From NCBI GenBank assembly GCA_024742665.1, contig JANSYA010000005.1, positions 1 through 64,000 on the forward strand: DNA of 64,000 bases, given 5' to 3'. The notes under the pieces are model-generated. The model was not told the DNA's origin. It was given only the letters and a program-made list of their open reading frames with translations, and did not search any database. A program made the translations under genes and the position numbers. Below, one piece after another: positions 16,564-24,597 of the stretch (its first letter is position 1; each line of letters begins with the position of its first letter). The DNA comes from a bacterium (lineage in GTDB: Bacteria; Spirochaetota; Leptospiria; Leptospirales; Leptonemataceae).

Positions 16564-16771
16564 CCTCGATTTCTTACGCCCGCGCCCCGATGTCGGCGTG
16601 GACCACGCGAATGATGCTTCGACAGGCAATCCTGTCAAGCCGATCGGCGATCGCCGCGGCATACAAAGCGCCGTCACTCCCGTATTGACTTGAGACAGAA
16701 AAAACTCGAACGCCACCACACGATCGGGAAAGATGCTTGCGAAAGGGCCCGGACGATTCTATTTTTAATTC

Positions 16772-17311
16772 ATGGCAACTCCGACGAACGAACTCATCCA
16801 CGCCCTGGGCGAAACCGCGGATCGCATTGAAAGCGGCGAACGTTACCGGTGGAGTCACATGGGCAGCTGCAACTGCGGGCATCTCGCGCAGTCGCTTACG
16901 CCGTACAGCCACGCCGAAATTCACGCCCAGGCCATGCGACGCTCCGGCGATTGGAGCGAACAGGTCATTGATTATTGCCCGACCAGCGGCTATCGCATCG
17001 ATTCGATCATCGAGTCGATGCTCGCCGTCGGCATGACCACCGACGATATCCGCCATCTCGAAAAACTATCCGATCAAAAAGTGCTGCGCCGCTTCCCGAT
17101 CGGCGAACGCCACCTGCGTCACAACTATCGCGACGACGTGGTGAAGTACATTCGCGAATGGGCGGCCATGCTGGACGAGGAACTGGCCGCGAAAAGCGCG
17201 GCTGCGCCGGCTCCGGCCGTGCGCGATATGCTGGAGAATGAAGCGGCGGTTTTGAAAACGAAAACGGAAAAGAATCGCGTGCGCAACGAGCGGGCAGCGG
17301 CGCTGGTTTAG
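16772..17311 (+). CDS. Conserved-looking soluble protein of unknown function
   Basis: This 179-residue protein has no signal peptide or membrane segment. Its most distinctive part is MGSCNCGHLAQ (about 30-40) with a C-x-C, followed further on by DYCPTSGY. The three Cys plus nearby His residues could bind a metal. The last 40 residues are a charged alanine-rich helix. I have the impression of a conserved hypothetical family shared by Leptospirales and Bacteroidetes, but I cannot name it. It is divergent from the lipoprotein gene with about 200 bases between. Confidence 0.65.
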   Translation: MATPTNELIHALGETADRIESGERYRWSHMGSCNCGHLAQSLTPYSHAEIHAQAMRRSGDWSEQVIDYCPTSGYRIDSIIESMLAVGMTTDDIRHLEKLSDQKVLRRFPIGERHLRHNYRDDVVKYIREWAAMLDEELAAKSAAAPAPAVRDMLENEAAVLKTKTEKNRVRNERAAALV

Positions 17312-17366
17312 GCTTCACTCCCTGACAAGGTATGCAGAATGAATTATACTCTGCGCACCTCCATGG

Positions 17367-17948
17367 CTAAATCGGCGGGTGTTTTAGCAGGGTAGATTGC
17401 CGGAACATTACAGAATATATTTCAACCCAAAACAATATCTGCGAAAAGCTAAAAATATCGAAGGCTCCAACTACTCTACTTCGATTTAACGATCGAAGGA
17501 CATGAACCTCATAGGCACCATGACTGCACGGTGGAAAAGCAAATCCCTTCTTAACAAGGGCTCTACGGGCTGAGTCGTTGTTTCTTTTAGCCTCTTCCAT
17601 AGAAAATGAAAGGACAATAGATAAGGCACAATGCCACGCCCAGATTTCGTTCGGTAAATATTCAAATCCGGAGTTCTTCTCAGTCGTAGCTTCACTTATT
17701 TCCGGCCCGGAAAATGGAAGCACCTCAAGTATAGCGGCTATCAGCGCTGACCCTACTTTATGGCGATCAATGCGTCCGTCCGGATTCATCATAAGATCGT
17801 GTATTTGATCCTTGATAGCTTCGTAACGCACGTAAACTTGGGCGGCTTTCCCTGGGTCAAAGCGTATGTTTGGGTAGTTGGCGAGGAGCTTCTCTACCTT
17901 GGGATAAAAGCTAATCCCCCAGAAATGATCGAATTTTTCCTTAGTCAT
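17367..17948 (-). CDS. Unknown protein in an AT-rich insert
   Basis: I do not recognise this 193-residue protein. It is soluble, with a mixed helical pattern, a motif IDRHKVGSALIAAIL in the middle, and a long helix-rich second half. Codon use and base composition (A/T-rich, many TTA/AAT codons) differ strongly from both neighbours, a sign of recent transfer. It begins 5 bases after the stop of a 55-residue acidic protein. The two-gene layout, composition and preceding dyad would fit a toxin-antitoxin or defence cassette, but no motif proves it. Confidence 0.6.
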   Translation of the reverse strand: MTKEKFDHFWGISFYPKVEKLLANYPNIRFDPGKAAQVYVRYEAIKDQIHDLMMNPDGRIDRHKVGSALIAAILEVLPFSGPEISEATTEKNSGFEYLPNEIWAWHCALSIVLSFSMEEAKRNNDSARRALVKKGFAFPPCSHGAYEVHVLRSLNRSRVVGAFDIFSFSQILFWVEIYSVMFRQSTLLKHPPI

Positions 17949-17953
17949 TCGCC

Positions 17954-18121
17954 TTACCCTATCGTGTTAGGGCAATATACGGGAGTGACATCTTCGATTG
18001 AAATCTCTTCGTTCGTAAACTTTATGAACTCAAGAAACTCAGCCCCGGTGCGAGGAGTTGAGAAATCTGAAGACAATTCCAAAGAATCCGGTTTCTCAAA
18101 GTTTTCTGTTACATCAACCAT
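17954..18121 (-). CDS. Small acidic protein, first gene of the AT-rich pair
   Basis: A 55-residue frame (ATG at 18121, TAA at 17954-17956) ends 5 bases before the ATG of the 193-residue gene. The product is acidic and Glu/Asp-rich (IEDVTPVY, FEKPDSLELSSDF) with no hydrophobic stretch. A GGAAGCAGAGG purine block precedes the start by about 12 bases. Tight spacing and shared composition indicate translational coupling. Small acidic upstream partners are common in antitoxin-toxin pairs, which is suggestive only. Confidence 0.5.
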   Translation of the reverse strand: MVDVTENFEKPDSLELSSDFSTPRTGAEFLEFIKFTNEEISIEDVTPVYCPNTIG

Positions 18122-18203
18122 ATTAGCAATGAGCCTCTGCTTCCAAAAAATATAGATTATGTTACATGTATATCAGAAAATGAATTAAGTACAAGCATAA
18201 ATC

Positions 18204-18219
18204 ATAACATTTTTGTTAT
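18204..18219. repeat. Perfect hairpin/dyad upstream of the AT-rich gene pair
   Basis: ATAACA and TGTTAT surround a TTTT loop. The dyad is about 83 bases upstream of the 55-residue gene start in an otherwise gene-free AT-rich stretch (18122-18382). It could be an operator for an autoregulated cassette. No promoter could be assigned with confidence. Confidence 0.35.
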
Positions 18220-18382
18220 TCTGAAGTACTATACATAACGCGACGTTTTCCTTAAGCTCTCACACTAATCCTCTGCGAGGAGACATAATAAGCCAATTAA
18301 ACAAATACTTTCTTCGTTTCAGCATGTTACGCCCGCGTTCGATGAAAGCCGGATTCCCGGCCATCGCTCCCACCGGCGCCGC

Positions 18383-19318
18383 TTAGTTCATCACCGGCGG
18401 CGCGCGCTGCGCCTTCACGTACGCGGCCGGCTCTTTCAAGAAGCTGCGAATCTCGTCGACCAGGTCCGGCTTACGATACAACATCGCGTAGCCGTTGCCG
18501 GCGCCGCTCCTGATTAAGAGCGTCGCCTGCTCCATGCCTGCAACCAGACCGGTCAATTCAAAGCGAAAGCGCGCCGCCGCGGCAAACAGCACCGGCACAC
18601 GAATTTCTTTCGCGGCGATCTGCGCCAGATCTTCGTCGTAGAATTTCCGATTCGGCGAAAGCAAAACCATGCACGCCACGTCCGGCAGCGCTTCGGTCAG
18701 CAGCAGATTCGAATAGTAGTCCCCGGCCACAATGCAGGTCCGCCCGATCTTTACGTTCAGCGTCGGCGCGGTTTCTTTCAAGGCCGAAAGGCCCGCGCGA
18801 AAATCATTCAGCATGGCCGCGGCCTTCACCTTATTGCGCGCAAGCTCCTGAACGCCCTGAGCTCCGTGCAGCTGATTGCGAATGACGGGGCGGTGCCCGC
18901 GAGGGATCAACAGCGCGGCGTGAAATTTCTTTTCGCCGCGCAGGTCCGCGACGATTTGCAGCAGGCGTTCATAGGACTGCGTCGAATAGTCAGGAACGAA
19001 AAGCACCATATCCTTCGGCTCGGATTCGCCGGCGGGAAAGACAACCAGCCGGCTGCGATAGCCGTCGAGGGACGACACGTCGAAGTGATAATAAAACTCT
19101 CCGTCAGGCCCGTAGCGATACTCGATATCGTACCATCCCTGGGAAAGCGTGTGCCATTCGCCGGCCGTACGCGGCTCCGCGAAGATCGAAACAGGAATCG
19201 AGACGGGAAAGAGGGCGGCGAGCAGGAGCGCGAAGGCGAAAATATCGCCCGGGCGAATCCCGCGCACCCCGGAGCGGCCGAGTGCCCGAAGGAGCGAAAG
19301 CGGCCGTGCGAAATTCAT
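18383..19318 (-). CDS. Exported alpha/beta-hydrolase-like protein of unknown function
   Basis: The 311-residue protein has an N-terminal signal or anchor helix (about 24-46, DIFAFALLLAALFPVSIP...). The rest has the strand-helix rhythm of an alpha/beta hydrolase, with alternating hydrophobic strands (DMVLFVPDY, CMVLLSPNR, VPVLFAAAARF) and a GDYYSN turn where GxSxG is expected. The serine nucleophile elbow is not canonical, so catalysis is uncertain. Its start overlaps the stop of the upstream gene by 4 bases (ATGA), so the two are translationally coupled. It probably acts in the periplasm. Confidence 0.6.
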   Translation of the reverse strand: MNFARPLSLLRALGRSGVRGIRPGDIFAFALLLAALFPVSIPVSIFAEPRTAGEWHTLSQGWYDIEYRYGPDGEFYYHFDVSSLDGYRSRLVVFPAGESEPKDMVLFVPDYSTQSYERLLQIVADLRGEKKFHAALLIPRGHRPVIRNQLHGAQGVQELARNKVKAAAMLNDFRAGLSALKETAPTLNVKIGRTCIVAGDYYSNLLLTEALPDVACMVLLSPNRKFYDEDLAQIAAKEIRVPVLFAAAARFRFELTGLVAGMEQATLLIRSGAGNGYAMLYRKPDLVDEIRSFLKEPAAYVKAQRAPPVMN

Positions 19319-20103
19319 CCACCGCCGCCGGTCGCGGCCGGTTTGCCCGAGGACGGCCCGTGACGATAGTCCAGACGAAACTGCATTCCGCGCACGGCCT
19401 GGCGTTCGCCGTCCAGCAGGTAGTCGATTTGTTTCAGTTCAGGCATGAGTTCAAACAGCGAAGCGGTCAGGGCGCGAAAGTATCCGTCAAGCAGAGCCGT
19501 GCGATCCCCGGCACCGTCGGTCCGATTGAGTAGAAAGCGATCCAGCTCGGCGTTCAAGGATTTTTCCCGCAGATCGATCAGAACATGCGAGCCGTCAGTC
19601 GGAAACCAGACCCGGCGAACGGCCAATCCCAGGGCCGGCAGGGGTTCCAGGTCGGCGTAGCCAGCGCCCCCGTGGCCTTCCTGCAGATCCGAAGGCCGAC
19701 TGACCGCATAGGCGATGCGTTGCACAATCTGCTCCGGCTTTCCATCGAGCAGAATGCGGCGCTGAATTTTGACCGGCCGCTGATTTTCGATCGAGATACC
19801 GTAAATCAAAACGGCTTCGCGGCCGTCCGTCGCCGGGGGGTGAAAGAAGGCGTCGGGGATCAGCAAGCGAAAGGGATTCGTCCCCACGAGCGTAAAAAAT
19901 CCCACGAACATGATGCAGATCGCCCAGAGCACCGTATGAAAGCGCGTCGCGGGACGAGTCGATAGCTCGCCAATATAATTGCGAAACCATCGCGTTAAAT
20001 TCTCCAGGGCCGGACGTATCCGGGAGGGCAAAGCGCGCAGAGCCGCAATCGCCCGGTAAAAGAATTGCCCGGCACTGTGCTGTGTATTCGTTGATTCGGT
20101 CAT
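19315..20103 (-). CDS. Membrane-anchored protein, possibly GerMN-like
   Basis: This 262-residue protein has a cytoplasmic N-terminus of about 55 residues, one membrane helix (about 57-75, VLWAICIMFVGFFTLVG) and an extracytoplasmic domain of about 185 residues. The C-terminal part (AVRRVWFPTDGSHVLIDL ... LTASLFELMPELKQIDYLLDGE) follows the pattern of GerMN domains, where a strand of DL is followed by a helix and an I..V.FLLDG strand. That match is by eye and tentative. It is translationally coupled to the next gene, so the two probably work together at the envelope. It ends in Gly-rich low-complexity sequence. Confidence 0.6.
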   Translation of the reverse strand: MTESTNTQHSAGQFFYRAIAALRALPSRIRPALENLTRWFRNYIGELSTRPATRFHTVLWAICIMFVGFFTLVGTNPFRLLIPDAFFHPPATDGREAVLIYGISIENQRPVKIQRRILLDGKPEQIVQRIAYAVSRPSDLQEGHGGAGYADLEPLPALGLAVRRVWFPTDGSHVLIDLREKSLNAELDRFLLNRTDGAGDRTALLDGYFRALTASLFELMPELKQIDYLLDGERQAVRGMQFRLDYRHGPSSGKPAATGGGG

Positions 20104-20219
20104 AAGATTCCTGTTTCAGTTTCCAATTCGATTCGGTTCGGTTCTCGTCCCACGCAAAGCATTCCGCAGTCAGACCTTCGCGGAGTTTTTGCCCGGCGGC
20201 CGGCCCGCCCACCATCGCA

Positions 20220-21065
20220 TCATAAAAACCAGAAGCGCTCCCCGCGATTAAAGCGCGCAACGCCTTCGCGAAAGCTGTCGCTTTTCACAACCGGATAGAT
20301 GTTCCGCGCTTCCAGGCGCAGCGCGTCTTCCACGCTCAAATGCGCGCCGTCGATCGTCGCGGTCAAATCCGCGAGCATCGCGTCTCGCGGCTGCGCGCAC
20401 AGCTGCTCGGCGACGCGAAAGGCCCGCGCGAGCCCGCGGCCCTTCGCCGTCAGCTCCCAGACCAGCCCGATGTCGTAGGCCCGCTGCGCCCGAATACGCT
20501 GACCGGTTATAATCAGCGGCAGGGCCTGGGCCTGTCCGAGCAAACGCGGCAAATAGACCGTGCCGCCGTCAACGAGAGGCACGCCCCAGCGCCTGCAGGC
20601 CACGGAAAAGAGCGCCTGTTTTTCGGCAATGCGAATGTGTCCGTGACAAAAAAGTTCCAGGCCGCCGGCATAGGTATAACCCTGGGTCACAGTGATCACC
20701 GGTTTGCGCTGAACAATGCGCGAGCCGCCCATGGGCCCGGTGCCGTTCTGAACCGCCGCTTCAATTTCGGCGGGACTCGCGCCGGGATCCACCAATTCCT
20801 CAAGGGCCGTCAAATCGGCGCCGGAGCAAAACGCGCGATCCCCCGCGCCGTGCAGAATCGCGACGACCAGCGCATCGTCGTCGCGAAAGCGCGACCAGGC
20901 CTGCAGCAATAGTTCCGCCGCCGCTCCGTTTACGCTGTTGTGCATCTCCGGCCGGTTGATCTGGATTTCGAAGATATGACCGCCCGGGGCGCGATGGACA
21001 TGCGTCCGCACCGGCGCTTCGTTGCCGGCGAAACGCTGCGCGTCGACTGTGAATTCGGAAGCCAT
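20220..21065 (-). CDS. Enoyl-CoA hydratase/isomerase (crotonase) family protein
   Basis: From ATG at 21065 the protein has 281 residues, normal for crotonases. The oxyanion-hole strands are visible: INRPEMHNSV near residue 37, and AFCSGADLTALEE near 80, followed by a GYTYAGGLELF segment in which the family usually has G-x-A-x-GGG. The Gly-Gly after Ala is kept. The second half is helical, ending in RGERFWFL. The catalytic Glu positions are not canonical enough to choose between hydratase, isomerase and thioesterase-like roles. An upstream in-frame extension to 21431 runs through the divergent gene and is rejected. Confidence 0.8.
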   Translation of the reverse strand: MASEFTVDAQRFAGNEAPVRTHVHRAPGGHIFEIQINRPEMHNSVNGAAAELLLQAWSRFRDDDALVVAILHGAGDRAFCSGADLTALEELVDPGASPAEIEAAVQNGTGPMGGSRIVQRKPVITVTQGYTYAGGLELFCHGHIRIAEKQALFSVACRRWGVPLVDGGTVYLPRLLGQAQALPLIITGQRIRAQRAYDIGLVWELTAKGRGLARAFRVAEQLCAQPRDAMLADLTATIDGAHLSVEDALRLEARNIYPVVKSDSFREGVARFNRGERFWFL

Positions 21066-21150
21066 ACCGTTCCGATCTTCGCATCGCCCGGCAGAGCGCC
21101 AACCAGAAAAGAACTGGCCACCAGCGATCCCGGCCGCGGATCGTGGCCCC

Positions 21151-22017
21151 ATGCAGAATGAATCGCAAAAGCCGTCCCACGCCGGCCGCTCCCTGGTCGC
21201 GTCCGCGAAGGGAGTCGTACTCACCGGACTGCTGACTCTGGTTCTGGCGGGAATCATGGTCGGCGTCTCCGCCGTGCCGCCCTTCGCGCCGGCCCCGGAA
21301 CTCAACCCCGGCTTTCTGAGCACGCAGGCCATTCTCTGGTTCGAGCTGGCCGAAACCGCCGACGAAGTGCAGGCCGTCCTGACTCCCGCCGATCCCGGAG
21401 CCGACATGCGCGGCGCGATGGACACACTCAATCTGTACGACTTCCCGTTTATGGTCGCCTATAGCCTGTACTTCCTGGCCATGATTTGCTTTCTCCGCGA
21501 TCGGCTGCGGACGCGTTCCCCGTCTTTCTTTGCTTCTATGTTTTATTTCATGGCCGGCCTGATGTTCGTGCCCATGATTCTGGCGGGGGACATAATCGAA
21601 AACACCCAGCTCCTGAAGCTGACCCGCTACGGCGGCGGTCCGGAAATGGCGGCGGCGATCGGCGGCACAATTTCCGAACAGATTCCTTTCGAAACGATCT
21701 TAAACCTGAAGATCTTCACTCGCATGAAGTGGGGTGCGATCTTTCTCGCCTGCGCCCATCTCGGCGGATCGAGCGCGGCGCTGCTTCTCCTCGCACCAGG
21801 CAAAGACAGGGATGCGGGCGCTCCGTCCGGCATCAGAACGCAGATCGGAACTCTGGTCATCGCCCTGAGCTTTATCGCGACGGCCATCCTGGGTTTTATA
21901 TCGATCGCCAGTTTGGAACTGCGGGCTCTGCTCCAGTGGGCCACCCTGACCATGGTCGTGGCATGGGTCGGAGTTCTGATCCAGGCGGGCATGCTCGTGT
22001 TTCGTCGCGGCGACTGA
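21151..22017 (+). CDS. Multi-pass membrane protein of unknown function
   Basis: From ATG at 21151 this 288-residue protein has about six membrane helices: an N-terminal one near 17-40, two around 105-160, one near 195-215, and two in the last 70 residues. A large loop after the first helix (PPFAPAPELNPGFLSTQAILWFEL) probably faces outside. No catalytic motif or named family is recognised. It is divergent from the crotonase gene with 85 bases between starts, and is followed by two tRNA genes. Confidence 0.7.
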   Translation: MQNESQKPSHAGRSLVASAKGVVLTGLLTLVLAGIMVGVSAVPPFAPAPELNPGFLSTQAILWFELAETADEVQAVLTPADPGADMRGAMDTLNLYDFPFMVAYSLYFLAMICFLRDRLRTRSPSFFASMFYFMAGLMFVPMILAGDIIENTQLLKLTRYGGGPEMAAAIGGTISEQIPFETILNLKIFTRMKWGAIFLACAHLGGSSAALLLLAPGKDRDAGAPSGIRTQIGTLVIALSFIATAILGFISIASLELRALLQWATLTMVVAWVGVLIQAGMLVFRRGD

Positions 22018-22089
22018 AGCGCCGCTTCTGGCGATTCCTGCTTGACGGCAAGGGGGTGCTCGAATTTCGTTTCCGGAACGCTGTGAACC

Positions 22090-22162
22090 GCTGCCTTAGC
22101 TTAGTTGGTAGAGCAGCTGATTTGTAATCAGCAGGTCGTGGGTTCGACTCCTACAGGCAGCA
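22090..22162 (+). tRNA. tRNA-Thr (anticodon TGT)
   Basis: This 73-base cloverleaf has acceptor stem GCTGCCT/AGGCAGC, D-arm TTAGTTGGTA, anticodon stem CTGAT/ATCAG around the loop TTTGTAA (anticodon TGT) and T-loop GGTTCGACTC. The discriminator is A, and CCA is not encoded. Confidence 0.95.
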
Positions 22163-22179
22163 CGGACTTATTTTTAAGG

Positions 22180-22261
22180 GGGCAGATGCCCGAGTGGTTA
22201 AAGGGAGCAGACTGTAAATCTGCCGGCACCGCCTACGAAGGTTCGAATCCTTCTCTGCCCA
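22180..22261 (+). tRNA. tRNA-Tyr (anticodon GTA)
   Basis: This 82-base class II tRNA has a long variable arm. The acceptor stem is GGGCAGA/TCTGCCC, the anticodon loop is CTGTAAA (anticodon GTA), and the T-loop is GGTTCGAATCC. It lies 17 bases after tRNA-Thr, so the two are likely co-transcribed, ending at the terminator at 22277. Confidence 0.95.
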
Positions 22262-22276
22262 AAAAAAATATGAATC

Positions 22277-22312
22277 AGGCCGCGTTCGAGAGCATCGAAC
22301 GCGGCCTTTTTT
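22277..22312 (+). terminator. Rho-independent terminator of the tRNA-Thr/tRNA-Tyr unit
   Basis: A strong GC-rich stem (AGGCCGCGTTCGA paired with TCGAACGCGGCCT, loop of about 5 bases) is followed by a run of six T. It lies 15 bases after tRNA-Tyr. Confidence 0.9.
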
Positions 22313-22372
22313 GTGTCCGCAGCTTAAAACGCGTGCCCCTCCGCAATTCACGAACCGGGCCGCGTTCCATTT

Positions 22373-23761
22373 TCAACCCCCGCCGGGACCGACCGGGGCC
22401 TGTTCATAGTCCGGCCCCTGGTACGGCGTGAATACGTCATAGTCGAAGGCGGGCGTGAGAAAAACTGCCCGGACTAAAATAAAAGCGCTCAGCACGCCCA
22501 CGAAAAAAAAGAACGGAGCCGTCTTCGCGCTCCGGTCTTCGCCTTTCAATAGTACGACCAGCGGCACGAACATCGTAAACATCCGGCCGACATTGTCGAA
22601 GATGCCCCAGAAATAAAACCAGTCGGCGATAATAATATGCAGCGCTGTCAACAAAATCCCCAGACGCAGCGGCACGAAAGACTGCTTGCGCCACGCCCCC
22701 GTAAAGGGCAGCGCGATACCCGCCGCAAGCACGGCGACCAATAAGATCTTCGCCCCGTGTTTGATCAGGGCGACGAGGGCCGCCCCGCCCGGCTGCTCGA
22801 TGAAAGCGCCGAGCAGTCGCAGGGTTTCACGCGCGACACCAAATACGCCGTCGAGGGGCGCCAGAAAGATCGACAGCACTTCCGCCGGCACCATCCCGTG
22901 GGCTTCGCGCAGGTACAGCTGCCAGGCGAAGACCGGCGCGAGGATCGCAATCATGAACGCGGCGCGACCGATGCGTCGTCGCCAGAGCGCGTGCAGTCCC
23001 AACGGAAACAGAAAAAAGAGCGCCGACTCTTTCGCAAAGATCGCCATAGAAAAGCAAAGGCCCGCGAAGACCAGCGCCGCGGCTCGCGCACCCGGCTGTG
23101 CAAAGCTCGCAACGACGCCGGGCTCTGACGAGTGTCGCTCCGGATCCGATCGTAGATAGAAATAGTACCCGACGAAAGCCAGGCCGATCATAATGCTGTC
23201 GCTTACGAGCAGCGAAAACGCCATAAAGGCAAACGGCGAGAGCGCGTAAAAGATGGCGGCCCATTTGCGATCCACCGGCAAGAGCGCGTGAATGCAAACC
23301 AGCGACGCGAGCATCAAAGCGATCTGCGCGAAGTACAGGCCAAAGACGACGCCCCAGTCGCCGAGGACCGCGAAGGGCGCCGCCAGCAGCGGATAACCGG
23401 CGCGAGGGGCGCGATAGGCCAGAGAAAATCCGGCGGGCCACACGTCCGGTTGAAAGAGGGTGCGCGCGTAATAATAAAAGATCTGGCCGTCGTAGCCGTT
23501 GCCGCCGTGGGCTTCGTTGCCCGTCAGCCGAATCGCGCCCTCAGGCGTAATGTCTTGATTCTGTTCGACGTAGTAGTGACCGAAGCGAACGAGCGCCGAA
23601 GGATTGAATTCATAGCGCGCGAGAATCCCCAGCGTGCAGATCGTATAAAAGAGCAGAAAGAGCGTAACGACGCCGCGGCGGCTCGCGCATCGCTGAATCA
23701 AAGACGCCTTCGCCAGGCGACTCGCGAAACTATTCAGATTCTCCAAAAGCTTCGGAAACAT
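22373..23761 (-). CDS. Multi-pass membrane protein, GT-C-like glycosyltransferase candidate
   Basis: From ATG at 23761 the protein has 462 residues and about 10-11 membrane helices. Its first long loop contains YEFNPSALVRFG and GGNGYDGQIFYYYART, acidic and aromatic motifs of the kind seen in GT-C lipid-linked sugar transferases and their relatives. It lies 26 bases downstream of a GT2 glycosyltransferase in the same direction. That pairing suggests a polyprenyl-phosphate sugar step: the GT2 enzyme makes the lipid-linked sugar and the membrane protein uses it. The exact role is inference. The C-terminus is a short Gly/Pro tail. Confidence 0.65.
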   Translation of the reverse strand: MFPKLLENLNSFASRLAKASLIQRCASRRGVVTLFLLFYTICTLGILARYEFNPSALVRFGHYYVEQNQDITPEGAIRLTGNEAHGGNGYDGQIFYYYARTLFQPDVWPAGFSLAYRAPRAGYPLLAAPFAVLGDWGVVFGLYFAQIALMLASLVCIHALLPVDRKWAAIFYALSPFAFMAFSLLVSDSIMIGLAFVGYYFYLRSDPERHSSEPGVVASFAQPGARAAALVFAGLCFSMAIFAKESALFFLFPLGLHALWRRRIGRAAFMIAILAPVFAWQLYLREAHGMVPAEVLSIFLAPLDGVFGVARETLRLLGAFIEQPGGAALVALIKHGAKILLVAVLAAGIALPFTGAWRKQSFVPLRLGILLTALHIIIADWFYFWGIFDNVGRMFTMFVPLVVLLKGEDRSAKTAPFFFFVGVLSAFILVRAVFLTPAFDYDVFTPYQGPDYEQAPVGPGGG

Positions 23762-23787
23762 CAAAAGCCTGCCCCTGCGTCCGCGAC

Positions 23788-24510
23788 TCACCCCTTCGTC
23801 GTAATCAAGTGCAGTCCGAAGCGCATGCCCTGCTTGAGAACGTTGCTGTTAAACGAAGAATTCGAAAAGATATAATGAATCGGAATCTCGGTAACTTCCA
23901 ATCCCGCGCGATAGCACAGCGCCAGGGCTTCCATGTGAAAATCGAAAGCCTTCGACTTCAACTCATGACTGGCGATCAACTCGGCCGCCGCCCGGGAATA
24001 ACGGCGGAAGCCGCTGGTGCAATCGTTCAGGCCGGGGCCGAAAAAATTAAAATAAGACTTCGCCAGCGCGTAGTTTACGACGCGCGCCGCGCTCCAGCTG
24101 ACGACCCGGCGATACAAGGGTACGTTCTCCGGCTTGTTGCGGCTGCCAATCACGACGCCGAACTTCGGATCCGTATCGAAAAATTGGGGCAGAGCGTCCG
24201 GGTCGTGCGAAAGACCGGTGTCCATCGTAACGAACCACTCGTAACCCGCTTCGACGCCGTAGCGGATACCGTCCTGCAGACCCCGGGGGATATGCGTCGC
24301 CTTCTCGTGAGTAATGATATTCAGCTGATTGGCGTGCTTGCCGGCCTTGACTTCTTTTGCAATCTCTTCGAGAATTTGCGGAGTCTGATCGCGGCTGCCA
24401 TCGTCGGTTACGGAAACGTCGGCGTACTGCAGCGCCCTGGTTACGACTTCGTAAATCGTTTCTTCTTCGTTGTGCGCGGGGATGACCACCAGCCGTTTCT
24501 GGTTTTGCAT
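23788..24510 (-). CDS. Family 2 glycosyltransferase (polyprenyl-phosphate sugar transferase type)
   Basis: From ATG at 24510 the protein has 240 residues, the size of single-domain dolichyl-phosphate mannose synthase-like enzymes. The GT-A fold starts with VVIPAHNEEETIYEVV, followed by TDDGSRDQT (nucleotide site), GLQDGIRYGVEAGYEW and the metal site TMDTGLSHDP around Asp97. The acceptor-side segment LNDCTSGFRRYSR near 165 is typical of the family. No membrane helices follow, so it probably acts at the cytoplasmic face. It sits upstream of the membrane protein at 22373. The GH31 gene is divergent with 87 bases between starts. Confidence 0.85.
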   Translation of the reverse strand: MQNQKRLVVIPAHNEEETIYEVVTRALQYADVSVTDDGSRDQTPQILEEIAKEVKAGKHANQLNIITHEKATHIPRGLQDGIRYGVEAGYEWFVTMDTGLSHDPDALPQFFDTDPKFGVVIGSRNKPENVPLYRRVVSWSAARVVNYALAKSYFNFFGPGLNDCTSGFRRYSRAAAELIASHELKSKAFDFHMEALALCYRAGLEVTEIPIHYIFSNSSFNSNVLKQGMRFGLHLITTKG

Positions 24511-24597
24511 GGGGCGGTATAGCCCGCCGCCGAAAACACGCAACATGATTTCGCATAGTTGTTGCGAATCTGGAGGCGATCCGCAGCATGAGCGCCA

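Noticed and set aside
17334..17356. GCAGA/TCTGC stem after the 179-residue gene
   Set aside because: Only five base pairs with a long loop and no T-run; too weak to call.
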